From contig NZ_FQUT01000005.1 in assembly GCF_900129245.1 (NCBI RefSeq), positions 62,001 to 126,000 of the forward strand: a stretch of DNA of 64,000 bases, read 5' to 3'. Under the pieces are notes generated by a model. The model had not been told where the DNA came from and did no database searches. It saw only the letters and a list, made by a program, of their open reading frames with translations. Of the stretch, positions 26,023-34,372 are shown one piece after another. Position numbers and translations under genes: made by a program. Position 1 is the first letter of the stretch, and every line of letters begins with the position of its first letter. The DNA comes from Chryseobacterium arachidis. Its GTDB lineage: Bacteria; Bacteroidota; Bacteroidia; Flavobacteriales; Weeksellaceae.

Positions 26023-27021
26023 TTATTTTTCGTCTTTTTCACTGATTTCTTTCGCCATCGGATTGTCTAAAACTCTTAGCTCATCCTTTGGTTTTTCATA
26101 GTGATTCAATGAAATAACTGAATGTCTGTCGATATGTCTAGGACCTTCGATGTTCCAGTCAGAAAGTTCTTTTCTTTCGAAACGGCAAGTATCACAGATG
26201 AATTCTTCAACTTCTCCCCACTGATCTTTTCTTGCAGTAACTCTCACGATTTCGTCACCTTTCATCCAAACTGTAGCTTTTCCTGAACATTTGTCACATT
26301 TACAAGTAGCGTTCATTGGTTTTGTAAACCAAACTCTGCTTGCAAAACGAGAAGTTCTGTCTGTTAATGCCCCTACCGGACAAACGTCGATTACGTTTCC
26401 GATGAAATCATTATCTAAAGCTTTATTTAAATAGGTTGAAATTTCAGCGTGATCTCCTCTGAAAAGAATTCCGTGCTCTCTTTCTCCAGTTAATTGGTTT
26501 GCAGCCAATACACATCTTGCACAAAGAATACAACGGTTCATGTTCAATTTGATGTGAGGACCAAGATCATCTGCTTCGTAAGTATTTCTTTCAAACTCAG
26601 TTCTTGTCTGAAGATTTCCGTGCTCATAGCCCAGATCCTGAAGGTGACATTCACCGGCCTGATCACAAACAGGGCAATCTAATGGGTGATTAACCAACAA
26701 AAACTCAGTGACAGCTTTTCTACCTTCCTGAGCTTTTTCAGAAGTAAGATTTTTTACTTCCATACCATCCATTACGTTGGTTCTGCAGCTTGCAACCAAT
26801 TTTGGCATAGGACGAGGATCTGCTTCCGACCCTTTAGAAACTTCTACAAGACAAGTTCTACATCTTCCTCCGCTGGTTTCCAATTTGCTATAATAGCACA
26901 TTGCAGGAGGTACAGATTTTCCACCGATTTGTCTGGCAGCTTCCAAAATAGAAGTACCCGGCAAAACTTCGGTAGTCTGTCCGTCTATAGTTATTTTGAA
27001 TTTTTTAACCTCTTCGCTCAT
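26023..27021 (-). CDS. nuoG: NADH-quinone oxidoreductase subunit G, short form
   Basis: The 332-residue protein keeps the iron-sulfur part of NuoG: an N-terminal 2Fe-2S ferredoxin domain (CYYSKLETSGGRCRTC), the HPLDCPVCDQAGECHLQ cluster site, and a 4Fe-4S pair with CILCARC and DVCPVGAL. A CKCDKCSGKATVW segment follows. It lacks the long molybdopterin-oxidoreductase-like half of E. coli NuoG (about 900 residues). As far as I know such short forms are normal in Flavobacteriales. It therefore has the electron path but not the structural C-terminal half. Confidence 0.93.
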   Translation of the reverse strand: MSEEVKKFKITIDGQTTEVLPGTSILEAARQIGGKSVPPAMCYYSKLETSGGRCRTCLVEVSKGSEADPRPMPKLVASCRTNVMDGMEVKNLTSEKAQEGRKAVTEFLLVNHPLDCPVCDQAGECHLQDLGYEHGNLQTRTEFERNTYEADDLGPHIKLNMNRCILCARCVLAANQLTGEREHGILFRGDHAEISTYLNKALDNDFIGNVIDVCPVGALTDRTSRFASRVWFTKPMNATCKCDKCSGKATVWMKGDEIVRVTARKDQWGEVEEFICDTCRFERKELSDWNIEGPRHIDRHSVISLNHYEKPKDELRVLDNPMAKEISEKDEK

Positions 27022-27065
27022 ATTCTATGCTTTTCGCTTATGCTGTTAAAAGCTTTAGCTATATT

Positions 27066-27923
27066 TTAATTATACTTTTTTGTATTAAATGTATATCCGA
27101 TTCCAAAGTTGAATTGCGCATATACAAAATCCTGAGAAGCCTTATCAGGTTTGTTGTTTAAAGTAGTTTTGATATCCGGCATATTGATATAGCCAAATTT
27201 ACCTTCCACTCTTGCCATTATATGCTTCCAAAAAACGAAATTGATATTCGTTCTGGCATCCGCACCAAATCCTGCTATATGGTATCTGTCGCTTCTTTCG
27301 TTTCCAAATAATTTTACATTAGATTTAGGAAACATTACTCCAGCACCACCTCCGTAAGCCCAAAAAATATCAAAATTCTTTTTGCTTAGCAGATTATTAT
27401 ATTTTTCAAGCCCCAAATTCACATAGTTCAAACCATCGGTATGCTCGAAGGTAAGAAATTGCTCATCCGTAACATCTACCTTTCCGTTTTGTACCATTGA
27501 TGCATATTTAGGATCCGAAATATTTCCGTTAAAATCAATTACTTGATTTTGATCCATCACATATTTCATATGATCCTGAGCAACCACTAAAGCCAGATTA
27601 TCTTTAATAAAGTAAGCTAATCTGAAATTAAACTGAGGAATAGAAAGCCTTGTAGGATCTATATATGCCATGCTTAATTCTGATGGTCTGTCATGTGCTA
27701 CAACATTATTTAATGTAAAATCATAGCCATTACCTCTAAATCTGATATCAGATTTGCTAAAACCAGCTCTGTTCCAACCCCAAAAAACAAACATTGCTCC
27801 TTTTTTGAAGCTGGGTTTTGCTGCTCTGATTCCATCTCCAAGTTCTACAGTTTTATTAGGATTTTGCTCTTGTCCAAAAATAAAATTTGACAACAATAAT
27901 CCTACAGCAATAAACTTCTTCAT
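27066..27923 (-). CDS. Outer-membrane-protein-like gene inside the nuo operon
   Basis: The 285-residue product starts with a signal peptide (MKKFIAVGLLLSNFIFGQ). Its strands alternate polar and hydrophobic residues and end in an aromatic-rich stretch (FVYAQFNFGIGYTF), which suggests a small beta-barrel of the outer membrane. No enzymatic motif is visible. It begins 6 bases after nuoF and ends 44 bases before nuoG, on the same strand, so it is transcribed with complex I. No link between a barrel and NADH oxidation is known to me. It may be a passenger gene or an accessory factor. Confidence 0.75.
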   Translation of the reverse strand: MKKFIAVGLLLSNFIFGQEQNPNKTVELGDGIRAAKPSFKKGAMFVFWGWNRAGFSKSDIRFRGNGYDFTLNNVVAHDRPSELSMAYIDPTRLSIPQFNFRLAYFIKDNLALVVAQDHMKYVMDQNQVIDFNGNISDPKYASMVQNGKVDVTDEQFLTFEHTDGLNYVNLGLEKYNNLLSKKNFDIFWAYGGGAGVMFPKSNVKLFGNERSDRYHIAGFGADARTNINFVFWKHIMARVEGKFGYINMPDIKTTLNNKPDKASQDFVYAQFNFGIGYTFNTKKYN

Positions 27924-27929
27924 TGATAA

Positions 27930-29288
27930 TTAAGCATTATTTTCAACAGCAGGAATTGGATCTGCATAATGTGCTAATCCGTAATTTTGAGTTTGTGACA
28001 ACTCTGGGTTTTTAATATGCCATTCGAACTCATCTCTGAAGTGACGAATAGCCGCTGCAACAGGCCAAGCTGCTGCATCACCCAATGGACAAATCGTGTT
28101 TCCTTCGATTTTTCTCTGGATATCCCAAAGCAAATCGATATCTTCCATTTTTCCTTCTCCTTTCTCGATTTTCTTTAAAATCTTGTACATCCATCCCGTT
28201 CCTTCACGGCAAGGAGTACATTGTCCGCAACTTTCGTGATTATAGAATCTCGCCAAAGTCATGGTGTGTTCTACGATACACTGGTCTTCATCTAACACGA
28301 TGAAACCTCCTGAACCCATCATTGTTCCGGTAGCGAAACCACCGTCTGCTAATGATTCATAGTTCATGTATCTTGGTTCTCCGTTTACGGTTTTTAATAA
28401 TAAATTAGCAGGAACGATCGGAACTGAGCTTCCTCCAGGGATACAAGCTTTTAATCTTTTTCCGTCTTTAATTCCTCCGCAATATTCTTCAGAGTAGATA
28501 AATTCTTCAACAGTGATGGTCATGTCGATTTCATAAACTCCAGGTTTGTTGATGTTTCCACAAGCAGAAATTAATTTTGTTCCTGTAGATCTTCCCACTC
28601 CGATTTTAGCATATTCAGCTCCTGTAATATCAATAATTGGAACAATTGCCGCGATAGATTCAACGTTGTTTACAACCGTTGGTCTTTCCCAAAGTCCTTT
28701 TACAGCAGGGAATGGCGGTTTAAGTCTAGGGTTTCCTCTTTTACCTTCAAGAGATTCTAGCAATGCAGTTTCTTCACCGCAGATATAGGCTCCACCACCT
28801 CTCTGAACGTAGATTTCCAAGTCGAAACCGGTTCCTAAAATATTTTTACCTAAAAATCCTGCTGCTTTAGCTTCTTCAATCGCTTCTTCTAAAATATCAG
28901 GAATCCAGGAATATTCTCCACGGATATAGATATAAGAAACGTTTGAGCCTAAACAGTAAGATGAAATCAACATTCCTTCAATCAATAAATGAGGAAGAAA
29001 CTCCATCAGATATCTGTCTTTGAAAGTTCCCGGTTCAGATTCATCGGCATTCACAACCAAATGTCTTGGAACGCCTTCCGGTTTTGCCAAAAAGCTCCAT
29101 TTCATCCCCGTCGGAAATCCAGCTCCACCACGTCCACGAAGTCCTGAAACCTTTACTTCTTCAAGAATTTCGTCCGGTGTCATTTTCAAGGCTTTTTCAG
29201 CTGCTGTGTAACCTCCCTGTTTACGGTATGTTTCAAAGTAGCGGATACCTTCTATATGTGCGTCTTTAAGTAAAAGTTTTTTACTCAT
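27930..29288 (-). CDS. nuoF: NADH-quinone oxidoreductase subunit F
   Basis: The 452-residue flavoprotein binds NADH and FMN (GLRGRGGAGFPTGMKW, GAYICGEETALLESLEG) and holds cluster N3 with CGQCTPCREGTGW plus a distant Cys (NTICPLGDAA). It is the entry point of electrons into complex I. The frame is open upstream to 29330, but the start MSKKLLLKDAHIEG at 29288 is the usual one and clears the preceding repeat-bearing spacer. Confidence 0.97.
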   Translation of the reverse strand: MSKKLLLKDAHIEGIRYFETYRKQGGYTAAEKALKMTPDEILEEVKVSGLRGRGGAGFPTGMKWSFLAKPEGVPRHLVVNADESEPGTFKDRYLMEFLPHLLIEGMLISSYCLGSNVSYIYIRGEYSWIPDILEEAIEEAKAAGFLGKNILGTGFDLEIYVQRGGGAYICGEETALLESLEGKRGNPRLKPPFPAVKGLWERPTVVNNVESIAAIVPIIDITGAEYAKIGVGRSTGTKLISACGNINKPGVYEIDMTITVEEFIYSEEYCGGIKDGKRLKACIPGGSSVPIVPANLLLKTVNGEPRYMNYESLADGGFATGTMMGSGGFIVLDEDQCIVEHTMTLARFYNHESCGQCTPCREGTGWMYKILKKIEKGEGKMEDIDLLWDIQRKIEGNTICPLGDAAAWPVAAAIRHFRDEFEWHIKNPELSQTQNYGLAHYADPIPAVENNA

Positions 29289-29318
29289 TGTTATATGCTT
29301 TTGGCGAATGGCTACACT

Positions 29319-29339
29319 ACACTTCGGCAAGCTCAGTGT
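29319..29339. repeat. Dispersed 21-base element in the nuoE-nuoF gap
   Basis: The element acacttcggcaagctcagtg plus t recurs with one change at 60136-60156. It is an imperfect palindrome (acact/agtgt ends) and resembles a repeat often seen between genes in Bacteroidota. Confidence 0.6.
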
Positions 29340-29379
29340 GACAGCTTTTGCGCCTTTTTTAATTAGTTTAAAATTTATT

Positions 29380-29889
29380 TTAGTCTAAAGCGATTTGTCC
29401 TTCTCTGCAAAGATCTAGGATTTCGTCAACTTTTTCTATCGTTAAATTTTCGTGAAAGAATTTTCCTAACTGCATCATCGGAGCATATCCACAAGCACCC
29501 AAACATTCTGCAGGCTTTAGTGTGAACATTCCGTCTTCCGTAGTTTGTCCGTCTTTAATGTTCAGTTTAGTTCTGATATGATCAAGGATTTTTTCGCTTC
29601 CGCAAACCATGCAAGGTCCCGTTCTGCAAACTTCCAAAACATATTTACCAACCGGCTTCATGTTGAACATCGTATAAAAAGTAGCTACTTCATATACTTC
29701 AATTGGCTTAATACTTAATAATTCAGCAACATAATCCATCACAGGAACGTCTAACCATCCTCCGAATTCTTTTTGTGCCAAGTGAAGTACAGGAAGAAGG
29801 GCAGATTTTTGTCTTCCTTCAGGATATCTTGCGATAATTTTGTGTACCTGTGCTAAACTTTCCGGTTTAAAAGCTATTGTTTCGCTCAT
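29380..29889 (-). CDS. nuoE: NADH-quinone oxidoreductase subunit E
   Basis: The 169-residue thioredoxin-like subunit binds a 2Fe-2S cluster through CRTGPCMVCG and CLGACGYAPM. It forms the NADH-oxidising tip of complex I with NuoF. The start MSETIAFKPESLAQ at 29889 is preferred to the longer frame from 29913, because the upstream residues are encoded by spacer repeats. Length is typical. Confidence 0.96.
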   Translation of the reverse strand: MSETIAFKPESLAQVHKIIARYPEGRQKSALLPVLHLAQKEFGGWLDVPVMDYVAELLSIKPIEVYEVATFYTMFNMKPVGKYVLEVCRTGPCMVCGSEKILDHIRTKLNIKDGQTTEDGMFTLKPAECLGACGYAPMMQLGKFFHENLTIEKVDEILDLCREGQIALD

Positions 29890-29991
29890 TTTATTTTGTT
29901 GTAAAATGTACATTGTACAAAGTACAAAGTATTTATTAACTATTTATATTTTCAAGTACATTGTACATCCTACATTGTACTTTTTACAATT
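29890..29991. repeat. nuoD-nuoE spacer built of 'tacattgtac' words
   Basis: The 102-base gap repeats the self-complementary word tacattgtac and close variants (tgtacattgtacaaagtac, agtacattgtacatcctaca). It holds no gene. Confidence 0.6.
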
Positions 29992-31215
29992 TTATGCGTC
30001 TAATTCTCCCGCAATAATATTCATACTACACATCGTTACGATCGCATCAGAAATTACAGAACCTGTAATCATCTCAGGATATGCCTGGTAGTAGATAAAA
30101 CATGGTCTTCTGAAGTGCAGTCTGTAAGGACTTCTTCCACCATCACTCACCAAATAGAATCCTAATTCTCCGTTTCCACCTTCTACAGCGTGGTAAACTT
30201 CACCTTTAGGCACATCAGTTTCTCCCATTACAATTTTGAAATGGTAAATCAAAGCTTCCATTTTTTGATAAACATCAGCCTTTTCAGGAAGATAGAAATC
30301 AGGAACATCCGCGTGGAACGGCCCCTCAGGAAGATTTTCGTATGCTTGTTTGATGATTTTAATGGATTCCCAGATCTCTTGTTGACGAACCATGAAACGG
30401 TCGTAAGTATCTCCTGATGTTCCCACAGGAATAATAAAGTCGAAATCTTGGTAAGAAGAATAAGGTTGTGCAACTCTCACGTCATAATCTACACCTGTCG
30501 CACGTAAGTTTGGACCTGTGAAACCATAGCTTAGCGCTCTTTCTGCAGAAATTGCTCCTGCTCCGATGGTTCTGTCCATGAAAATTCTGTTTCTTTCTAA
30601 TAAAGTACAGAATTCTTTGAATCTTGGTGGGAAAGTTTTAAGGAAATCCTTTAATAACTCATGGAATTTTGGAGTGAAATCTCTTTCAAAACCTCCGATT
30701 CTTCCCATATTTGTAGTCATTCTCGCGCCACAGATCTGCTCGTACATATCATAAATACGTTCTCTTTCGATGAACATATAAGTAAGACCAGTAATTGCTC
30801 CGGAGTCCATCCCGGTTACACCATTACAGATAAGGTGGTCACCGATTCTTGCTAATTCCATTAAAATGACACGCATATAATCTACACGCTTTGGAACTTC
30901 AACTCCGATTAGCTTCTCCACTGTCATGTGCCAACCTAAATTGTTAATGGGTGCAGAACAGTAATTCATACGGTCGGTAAGGGTGGTGATCTGAGAATAG
31001 TTTCTTCTTTCAGAAATTTTCTCAAATGCTCTGTGGATATACCCTACAGTTTGCTCTGCGTGAAGGATTCTTTCTCCGTCCATCGTTAAGATATTCTGGA
31101 AAATCCCGTGCGTTGCAGGGTGGGTTGGTCCTAAATTGAGGGTGTATAACTGTCCGTCAATCTGCTCCTTACTGTCGTACTGGTTTAGTATATTAGATAA
31201 TGAGTTATCTTTCAT
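29992..31215 (-). CDS. nuoD: NADH-quinone oxidoreductase subunit D
   Basis: The 407-residue subunit is the hydrogenase-large-subunit-like part of complex I. It contains LNLGPTHPATHGIFQ with the conserved His residues of the quinone site, then GYIHRAFEKISERRNYSQ and DRMNYCSAPINNLGW, and ends in FYLVSDGGRSPYRLHFRRPC. It forms the quinone pocket with NuoB and NuoH. nuoC and nuoD are separate genes here, not fused as in E. coli. Confidence 0.97.
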   Translation of the reverse strand: MKDNSLSNILNQYDSKEQIDGQLYTLNLGPTHPATHGIFQNILTMDGERILHAEQTVGYIHRAFEKISERRNYSQITTLTDRMNYCSAPINNLGWHMTVEKLIGVEVPKRVDYMRVILMELARIGDHLICNGVTGMDSGAITGLTYMFIERERIYDMYEQICGARMTTNMGRIGGFERDFTPKFHELLKDFLKTFPPRFKEFCTLLERNRIFMDRTIGAGAISAERALSYGFTGPNLRATGVDYDVRVAQPYSSYQDFDFIIPVGTSGDTYDRFMVRQQEIWESIKIIKQAYENLPEGPFHADVPDFYLPEKADVYQKMEALIYHFKIVMGETDVPKGEVYHAVEGGNGELGFYLVSDGGRSPYRLHFRRPCFIYYQAYPEMITGSVISDAIVTMCSMNIIAGELDA

Positions 31216-31261
31216 AATGTTTGCTTTTAGCTATTTGCTTTTGGCTAATTGCCTTCCGCTA

Positions 31262-31756
31262 TTATCTTCCGAACATGCTATCGTTCTTGTCGGTTCTTGT
31301 TCCGTCTTCCAAACGATATTCCTTCAACATTGGGTGGTATCCAAGATCTTCCATATTTAAGATAGGTCTAAGATCAGGATGTCCTTTAAATTTAATTCCG
31401 TAGAAATCATATGTTTCTCTTTCCATCCAGTTGGCTCCTGCGTATAATTCCACTAAAGAATCCACTTCGATATTTTCTCTGGACATAAAGATTTTCAGAC
31501 GCAATCTGAAGTTCGTCATCATGTTATGTAAATGATAAACTACTCCGATTTCCTTCTCAGGATATTCGGGGTAATGGATTCCACAAATATCTGTAAGGAA
31601 ATTGATTTCTAATGATGAATCTTTAAGGTAATGAACGATTTTCTTCAAATCTTCTTTTTTTACCTCAATTGTCAGCATACCATACGGCTCAGAGCTCGCG
31701 ATGACAGACTCCGGAAATTCTCTTGTGATTGCTTCTAATACAAATTCGTTTGTCAT
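31262..31756 (-). CDS. nuoC: NADH-quinone oxidoreductase subunit C
   Basis: The 164-residue subunit has the family signature ERETYDFYGIKFKGHPDLRP near its C-terminus and the expected NuoC fold before it. It is part of the peripheral arm between NuoB and NuoD. It follows nuoB by 5 bases, and a short repeat-like spacer separates it from nuoD. Confidence 0.96.
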   Translation of the reverse strand: MTNEFVLEAITREFPESVIASSEPYGMLTIEVKKEDLKKIVHYLKDSSLEINFLTDICGIHYPEYPEKEIGVVYHLHNMMTNFRLRLKIFMSRENIEVDSLVELYAGANWMERETYDFYGIKFKGHPDLRPILNMEDLGYHPMLKEYRLEDGTRTDKNDSMFGR

Positions 31757-31761
31757 TTCCG

Positions 31762-32322
31762 TTAGTTGCTTATGTTGTAAGAATCTAATAGTTTCTGGTA
31801 TTCAGGCATATCTCTTCTTCTGATGCTTTCACTTTCTGCCAAAGCCTGAACCTGCATTACGCCTTCGATAATCTGCTCCGGTCTTGGAGGACACCCCGGA
31901 ACGTAAACGTCCACAGGAATAATTTTATCGATACCCTGTAATACAGAATACGTATCAAAAATACCACCGCTGGAAGCACAAGCTCCCACTGCTACAACCC
32001 ATTTCGGCTCTGCCATCTGAGTGTACACTTCTTTTAGGACTGGTCCTAATTTCTTAGATATAGTTCCGCAAACCATCAGCATATCTGCCTGTCTTGGTGA
32101 GAAAGAGTTTCTTTCCATACCAAATCTTGAAGCATCATACGTCGGGTTCAGGGTAGCCATAAACTCGATACCACAACAAGAGGTTGCAAAAGGCAACGGC
32201 CAAAGCGAAAACTTTCTGGCCATCCCGATTACACTGCTCAGTTTCGTTGCGAAAAACCCTTCTCCTTCAAATCCTTCCGGAGCAGGTGCATCTGTTCTTA
32301 TTACTGGTTTGTTATCTGACAT
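31762..32322 (-). CDS. nuoB: NADH-quinone oxidoreductase subunit B
   Basis: The 186-residue subunit carries the terminal cluster N2. The ligands are the tandem Cys in ATSCCGIEFMA, the Cys in AVGACASSGGIFD, and the Cys in YVPGCPPRPEQII. It passes electrons to quinone at the junction with NuoD. Length is normal. It is separated from nuoA by about 100 bases of AT-rich spacer. Confidence 0.97.
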   Translation of the reverse strand: MSDNKPVIRTDAPAPEGFEGEGFFATKLSSVIGMARKFSLWPLPFATSCCGIEFMATLNPTYDASRFGMERNSFSPRQADMLMVCGTISKKLGPVLKEVYTQMAEPKWVVAVGACASSGGIFDTYSVLQGIDKIIPVDVYVPGCPPRPEQIIEGVMQVQALAESESIRRRDMPEYQKLLDSYNISN

Positions 32323-32425
32323 TTTAGTAGATTTTAGATTTTAAATTTTAGATTCTAAATTATTGTTAATGTTAACCTTAATTAAAAATCACCATCTAAA
32401 ATTTTAATTTAAAATTTATAATTCC
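32323..32425. repeat. nuoA-nuoB spacer with 'gattttaga' words
   Basis: The gap consists of reiterated words such as tagattttagattttaaatt and tttagattctaaatt with their near complements. It holds no gene. Confidence 0.5.
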
Positions 32426-32797
32426 TTATTTATCCCAATCTAATGCGCCGCGTTTCCAGACATAGAAAAATGCCATGAAGAAAATTGCCACAAAGGTAAG
32501 TACTGCCAAGAATCCTTCCATTCCGAATTCTCTGAAGTTGACTGCATATGGATAAAAAAATACGATTTCAATATCGAATAGTACGAATAATACCGCTGTC
32601 AAAAAGTATTTGATGGAAAACGGCGTTCTTGCATTTCCTTCTACCGGGACACCGCATTCCCAGCTTTGGTTTTTCACAGAATCTCCTTTTTTCTGTTTTG
32701 GCCCTAAAAAATGCGCTCCAAGCAAAGAAACGGCTACGAATGCCACCGCAACACCTGCTTGTAATAGGATTGGAATATAACTTTCAGGTAAATTCAT
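32426..32797 (-). CDS. nuoA: NADH-quinone oxidoreductase subunit A
   Basis: The 123-residue protein has three membrane helices and the conserved loop SWECGVPVEGNARTPFSIKY with the Cys-containing motif of NuoA, followed by FVLFDIEIVFFYPYAV with conserved acidic residues. It is the first gene of the nuo operon. A candidate Bacteroidota promoter lies just upstream. Confidence 0.97.
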   Translation of the reverse strand: MNLPESYIPILLQAGVAVAFVAVSLLGAHFLGPKQKKGDSVKNQSWECGVPVEGNARTPFSIKYFLTAVLFVLFDIEIVFFYPYAVNFREFGMEGFLAVLTFVAIFFMAFFYVWKRGALDWDK

Positions 32798-32820
32798 TTT
32801 TGCATTATTATCTCAATTTG

Positions 32821-32855
32821 CAAATTTAGCGAATAAACAAGAAAGCATGAAATTT
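32821..32855 (-). promoter_or_regulatory. Candidate promoter of the nuo operon
   Basis: On the minus strand TAAATTTG (complement of 32821-32828) matches the -7 consensus TAnnTTTG. About 20 bases upstream lies a TTTC, one change from the -33 TTTG. The predicted transcript start is about 15-20 bases before the nuoA ATG. Confidence 0.45.
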
Positions 32856-32918
32856 ATCAGCTTAAAAGTGGCTTGAAAATGGATAAAACGTATAATTTAG
32901 AATCATTAAAAATAAAGC

Positions 32919-33095
32919 TTATTTTTTCATTTTTCTAAGGAGAGAATACGCCATGAAGGAAATATATGCAAAAAGAATACTTCCATAGAATATATTCACC
33001 GCTGTATTTGTTCTGTCATCTGCCAGCTGAAAAAATAAATTGTAAATAATAAATCCGGCAATTAAAATCCCGAAAATGATAAGTTGTGGTCTCAT
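32919..33095 (-). CDS. Small two-helix membrane protein (58 residues)
   Basis: An ATG at 33095 opens a frame of 58 codons ending in TAA at 32919-32921. It starts MRPQLIIFGILIAGFIIYNL and has two hydrophobic helices (about residues 4-22 and 35-52) with a short DDRTN turn between them and a basic end (RKMKK). The codon use and clean helix pattern make it look real although it is short. Function is unknown. It is 44 bases before the GNAT gene's stop and on the same strand, so it follows that gene in a transcript. Confidence 0.7.
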   Translation of the reverse strand: MRPQLIIFGILIAGFIIYNLFFQLADDRTNTAVNIFYGSILFAYISFMAYSLLRKMKK

Positions 33096-33139
33096 ATTCT
33101 TAAAACTTACAGATAAGTCTAATTTTTTGATGATGAAAT

Positions 33140-34267
33140 TTATTTAATTTCCATCGAATAGGTTCTTCTTCTTTTATGATTTACGGGGTTATAATCCTGC
33201 CATAAAAGCTGAATACTCTTGTTTTCCTCCAGTTCAGGATTTGTTTCCAGGTATTTAACTCCTTTTTTCTTGAAAACATCCCAGATTTCCTTAAAAATAA
33301 TAGAGGTAACGCCTCGTCTCTGATAATCGGGATGAATTCCGATCAGATAAAAATTAGCCCGGTCATTCTTCTTTCCGGCCTGTAAAAAATGCCACCATCC
33401 AAACGGAAGCAGTTTTCCTTTGGATTTCTGTAAAGCTTTTGAATAGGAAGGCATTGTAATGGCAAAAGAAATAAGGTGATTATTTTCGTCCACAATACAA
33501 ATGATAAAGTCTTTGTTTAAAAGTGGAAAGTATTTTTCTTTATATGTTTTTCTTTGCTCATCCGAAATAGGAGTGTAGGTGGAAAGATGCTTATAGGTTT
33601 CGTCCAAAAGATCAAACATGGCATCTGCATAAGGCAGAATTTCTTCTTTTTTCTTAAATCTCAACACCTTCAGCTTATATTTTTCTGAAATTAAAGCGTT
33701 GAATTTATGAATCTTTTCTGGCAGGAACTCGGGAAACATGATTTCAAATTCTACCCATTCTTTTTCTTTTACCAATCCTAATTTTTCAAGATGCTTAGGA
33801 TAGTATTCATGGTTGTAAATGCCGATCATGGTTGCCAATTTGTCAAAACCCAGGGTCAGCATTCCTGCTTTATCCAGATTGGTAAATCCCATAGGCCCTT
33901 CAATTTTGTCAATTTTTTTCTCTCTGGCATAATCAATTGCTGTCTGAATCAATGCTTTGGAAACCTCTTCGTCATCAATAAAATCAATCCACCCGAAACG
34001 GACTTTTCTTATTCCCAATTCTTTTTCTTCTTTATGATTGATAATCAATGCGATTCTTCCTGCAAGTTGATCATTTTTATAGGCCAGGAACTGCTTAGCT
34101 TCAGAATATTTCAGAGCAGGGTTTTCGCCAGACTTCCATATATTGATTTCGTCATTGATAAATGACGGAACATAATTCTGATTGTTCTTATACAAATCCA
34201 TCGGAAATCTTACGAATTGCATTAGCTGACCCGCAGTTTTTACTTCAATTACTGAAACTTTTGACAT
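33140..34267 (-). CDS. GNAT-family acetyltransferase-like protein, about 375 residues
   Basis: The product has a C-terminal GNAT-like fold, with NFYLIGIHPDYQRRGVTSII around residues 290-310 as the acetyl-CoA-binding Q-x-x-G region. The N-terminal half, FPMDLYKNNQNYVPSF and EGPMGFTNLDKAGM, is typical of a long Bacteroidota family. The acceptor is unknown. The start MSKVSVIEVKTAGQLM at 34267 is preferred to an upstream in-frame Met at 34294, which precedes a spacer. The protein is cytoplasmic. Confidence 0.82.
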   Translation of the reverse strand: MSKVSVIEVKTAGQLMQFVRFPMDLYKNNQNYVPSFINDEINIWKSGENPALKYSEAKQFLAYKNDQLAGRIALIINHKEEKELGIRKVRFGWIDFIDDEEVSKALIQTAIDYAREKKIDKIEGPMGFTNLDKAGMLTLGFDKLATMIGIYNHEYYPKHLEKLGLVKEKEWVEFEIMFPEFLPEKIHKFNALISEKYKLKVLRFKKKEEILPYADAMFDLLDETYKHLSTYTPISDEQRKTYKEKYFPLLNKDFIICIVDENNHLISFAITMPSYSKALQKSKGKLLPFGWWHFLQAGKKNDRANFYLIGIHPDYQRRGVTSIIFKEIWDVFKKKGVKYLETNPELEENKSIQLLWQDYNPVNHKRRRTYSMEIK

Positions 34268-34372
34268 AGTGTTTAAGGGGTAATTAGTAAGCAAATATAA
34301 ATATTTAAATACAATACTTTGGCATAGTTTTTACATCTTGTAGGGTAAAAATTATTATTAAATATACATAAA

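Noticed and set aside
29890..29991. Possible CRISPR-like array from repeated tacattgtac words
   Set aside because: Repeats are short, unevenly spaced and self-complementary with no unique spacers; low-complexity spacer.
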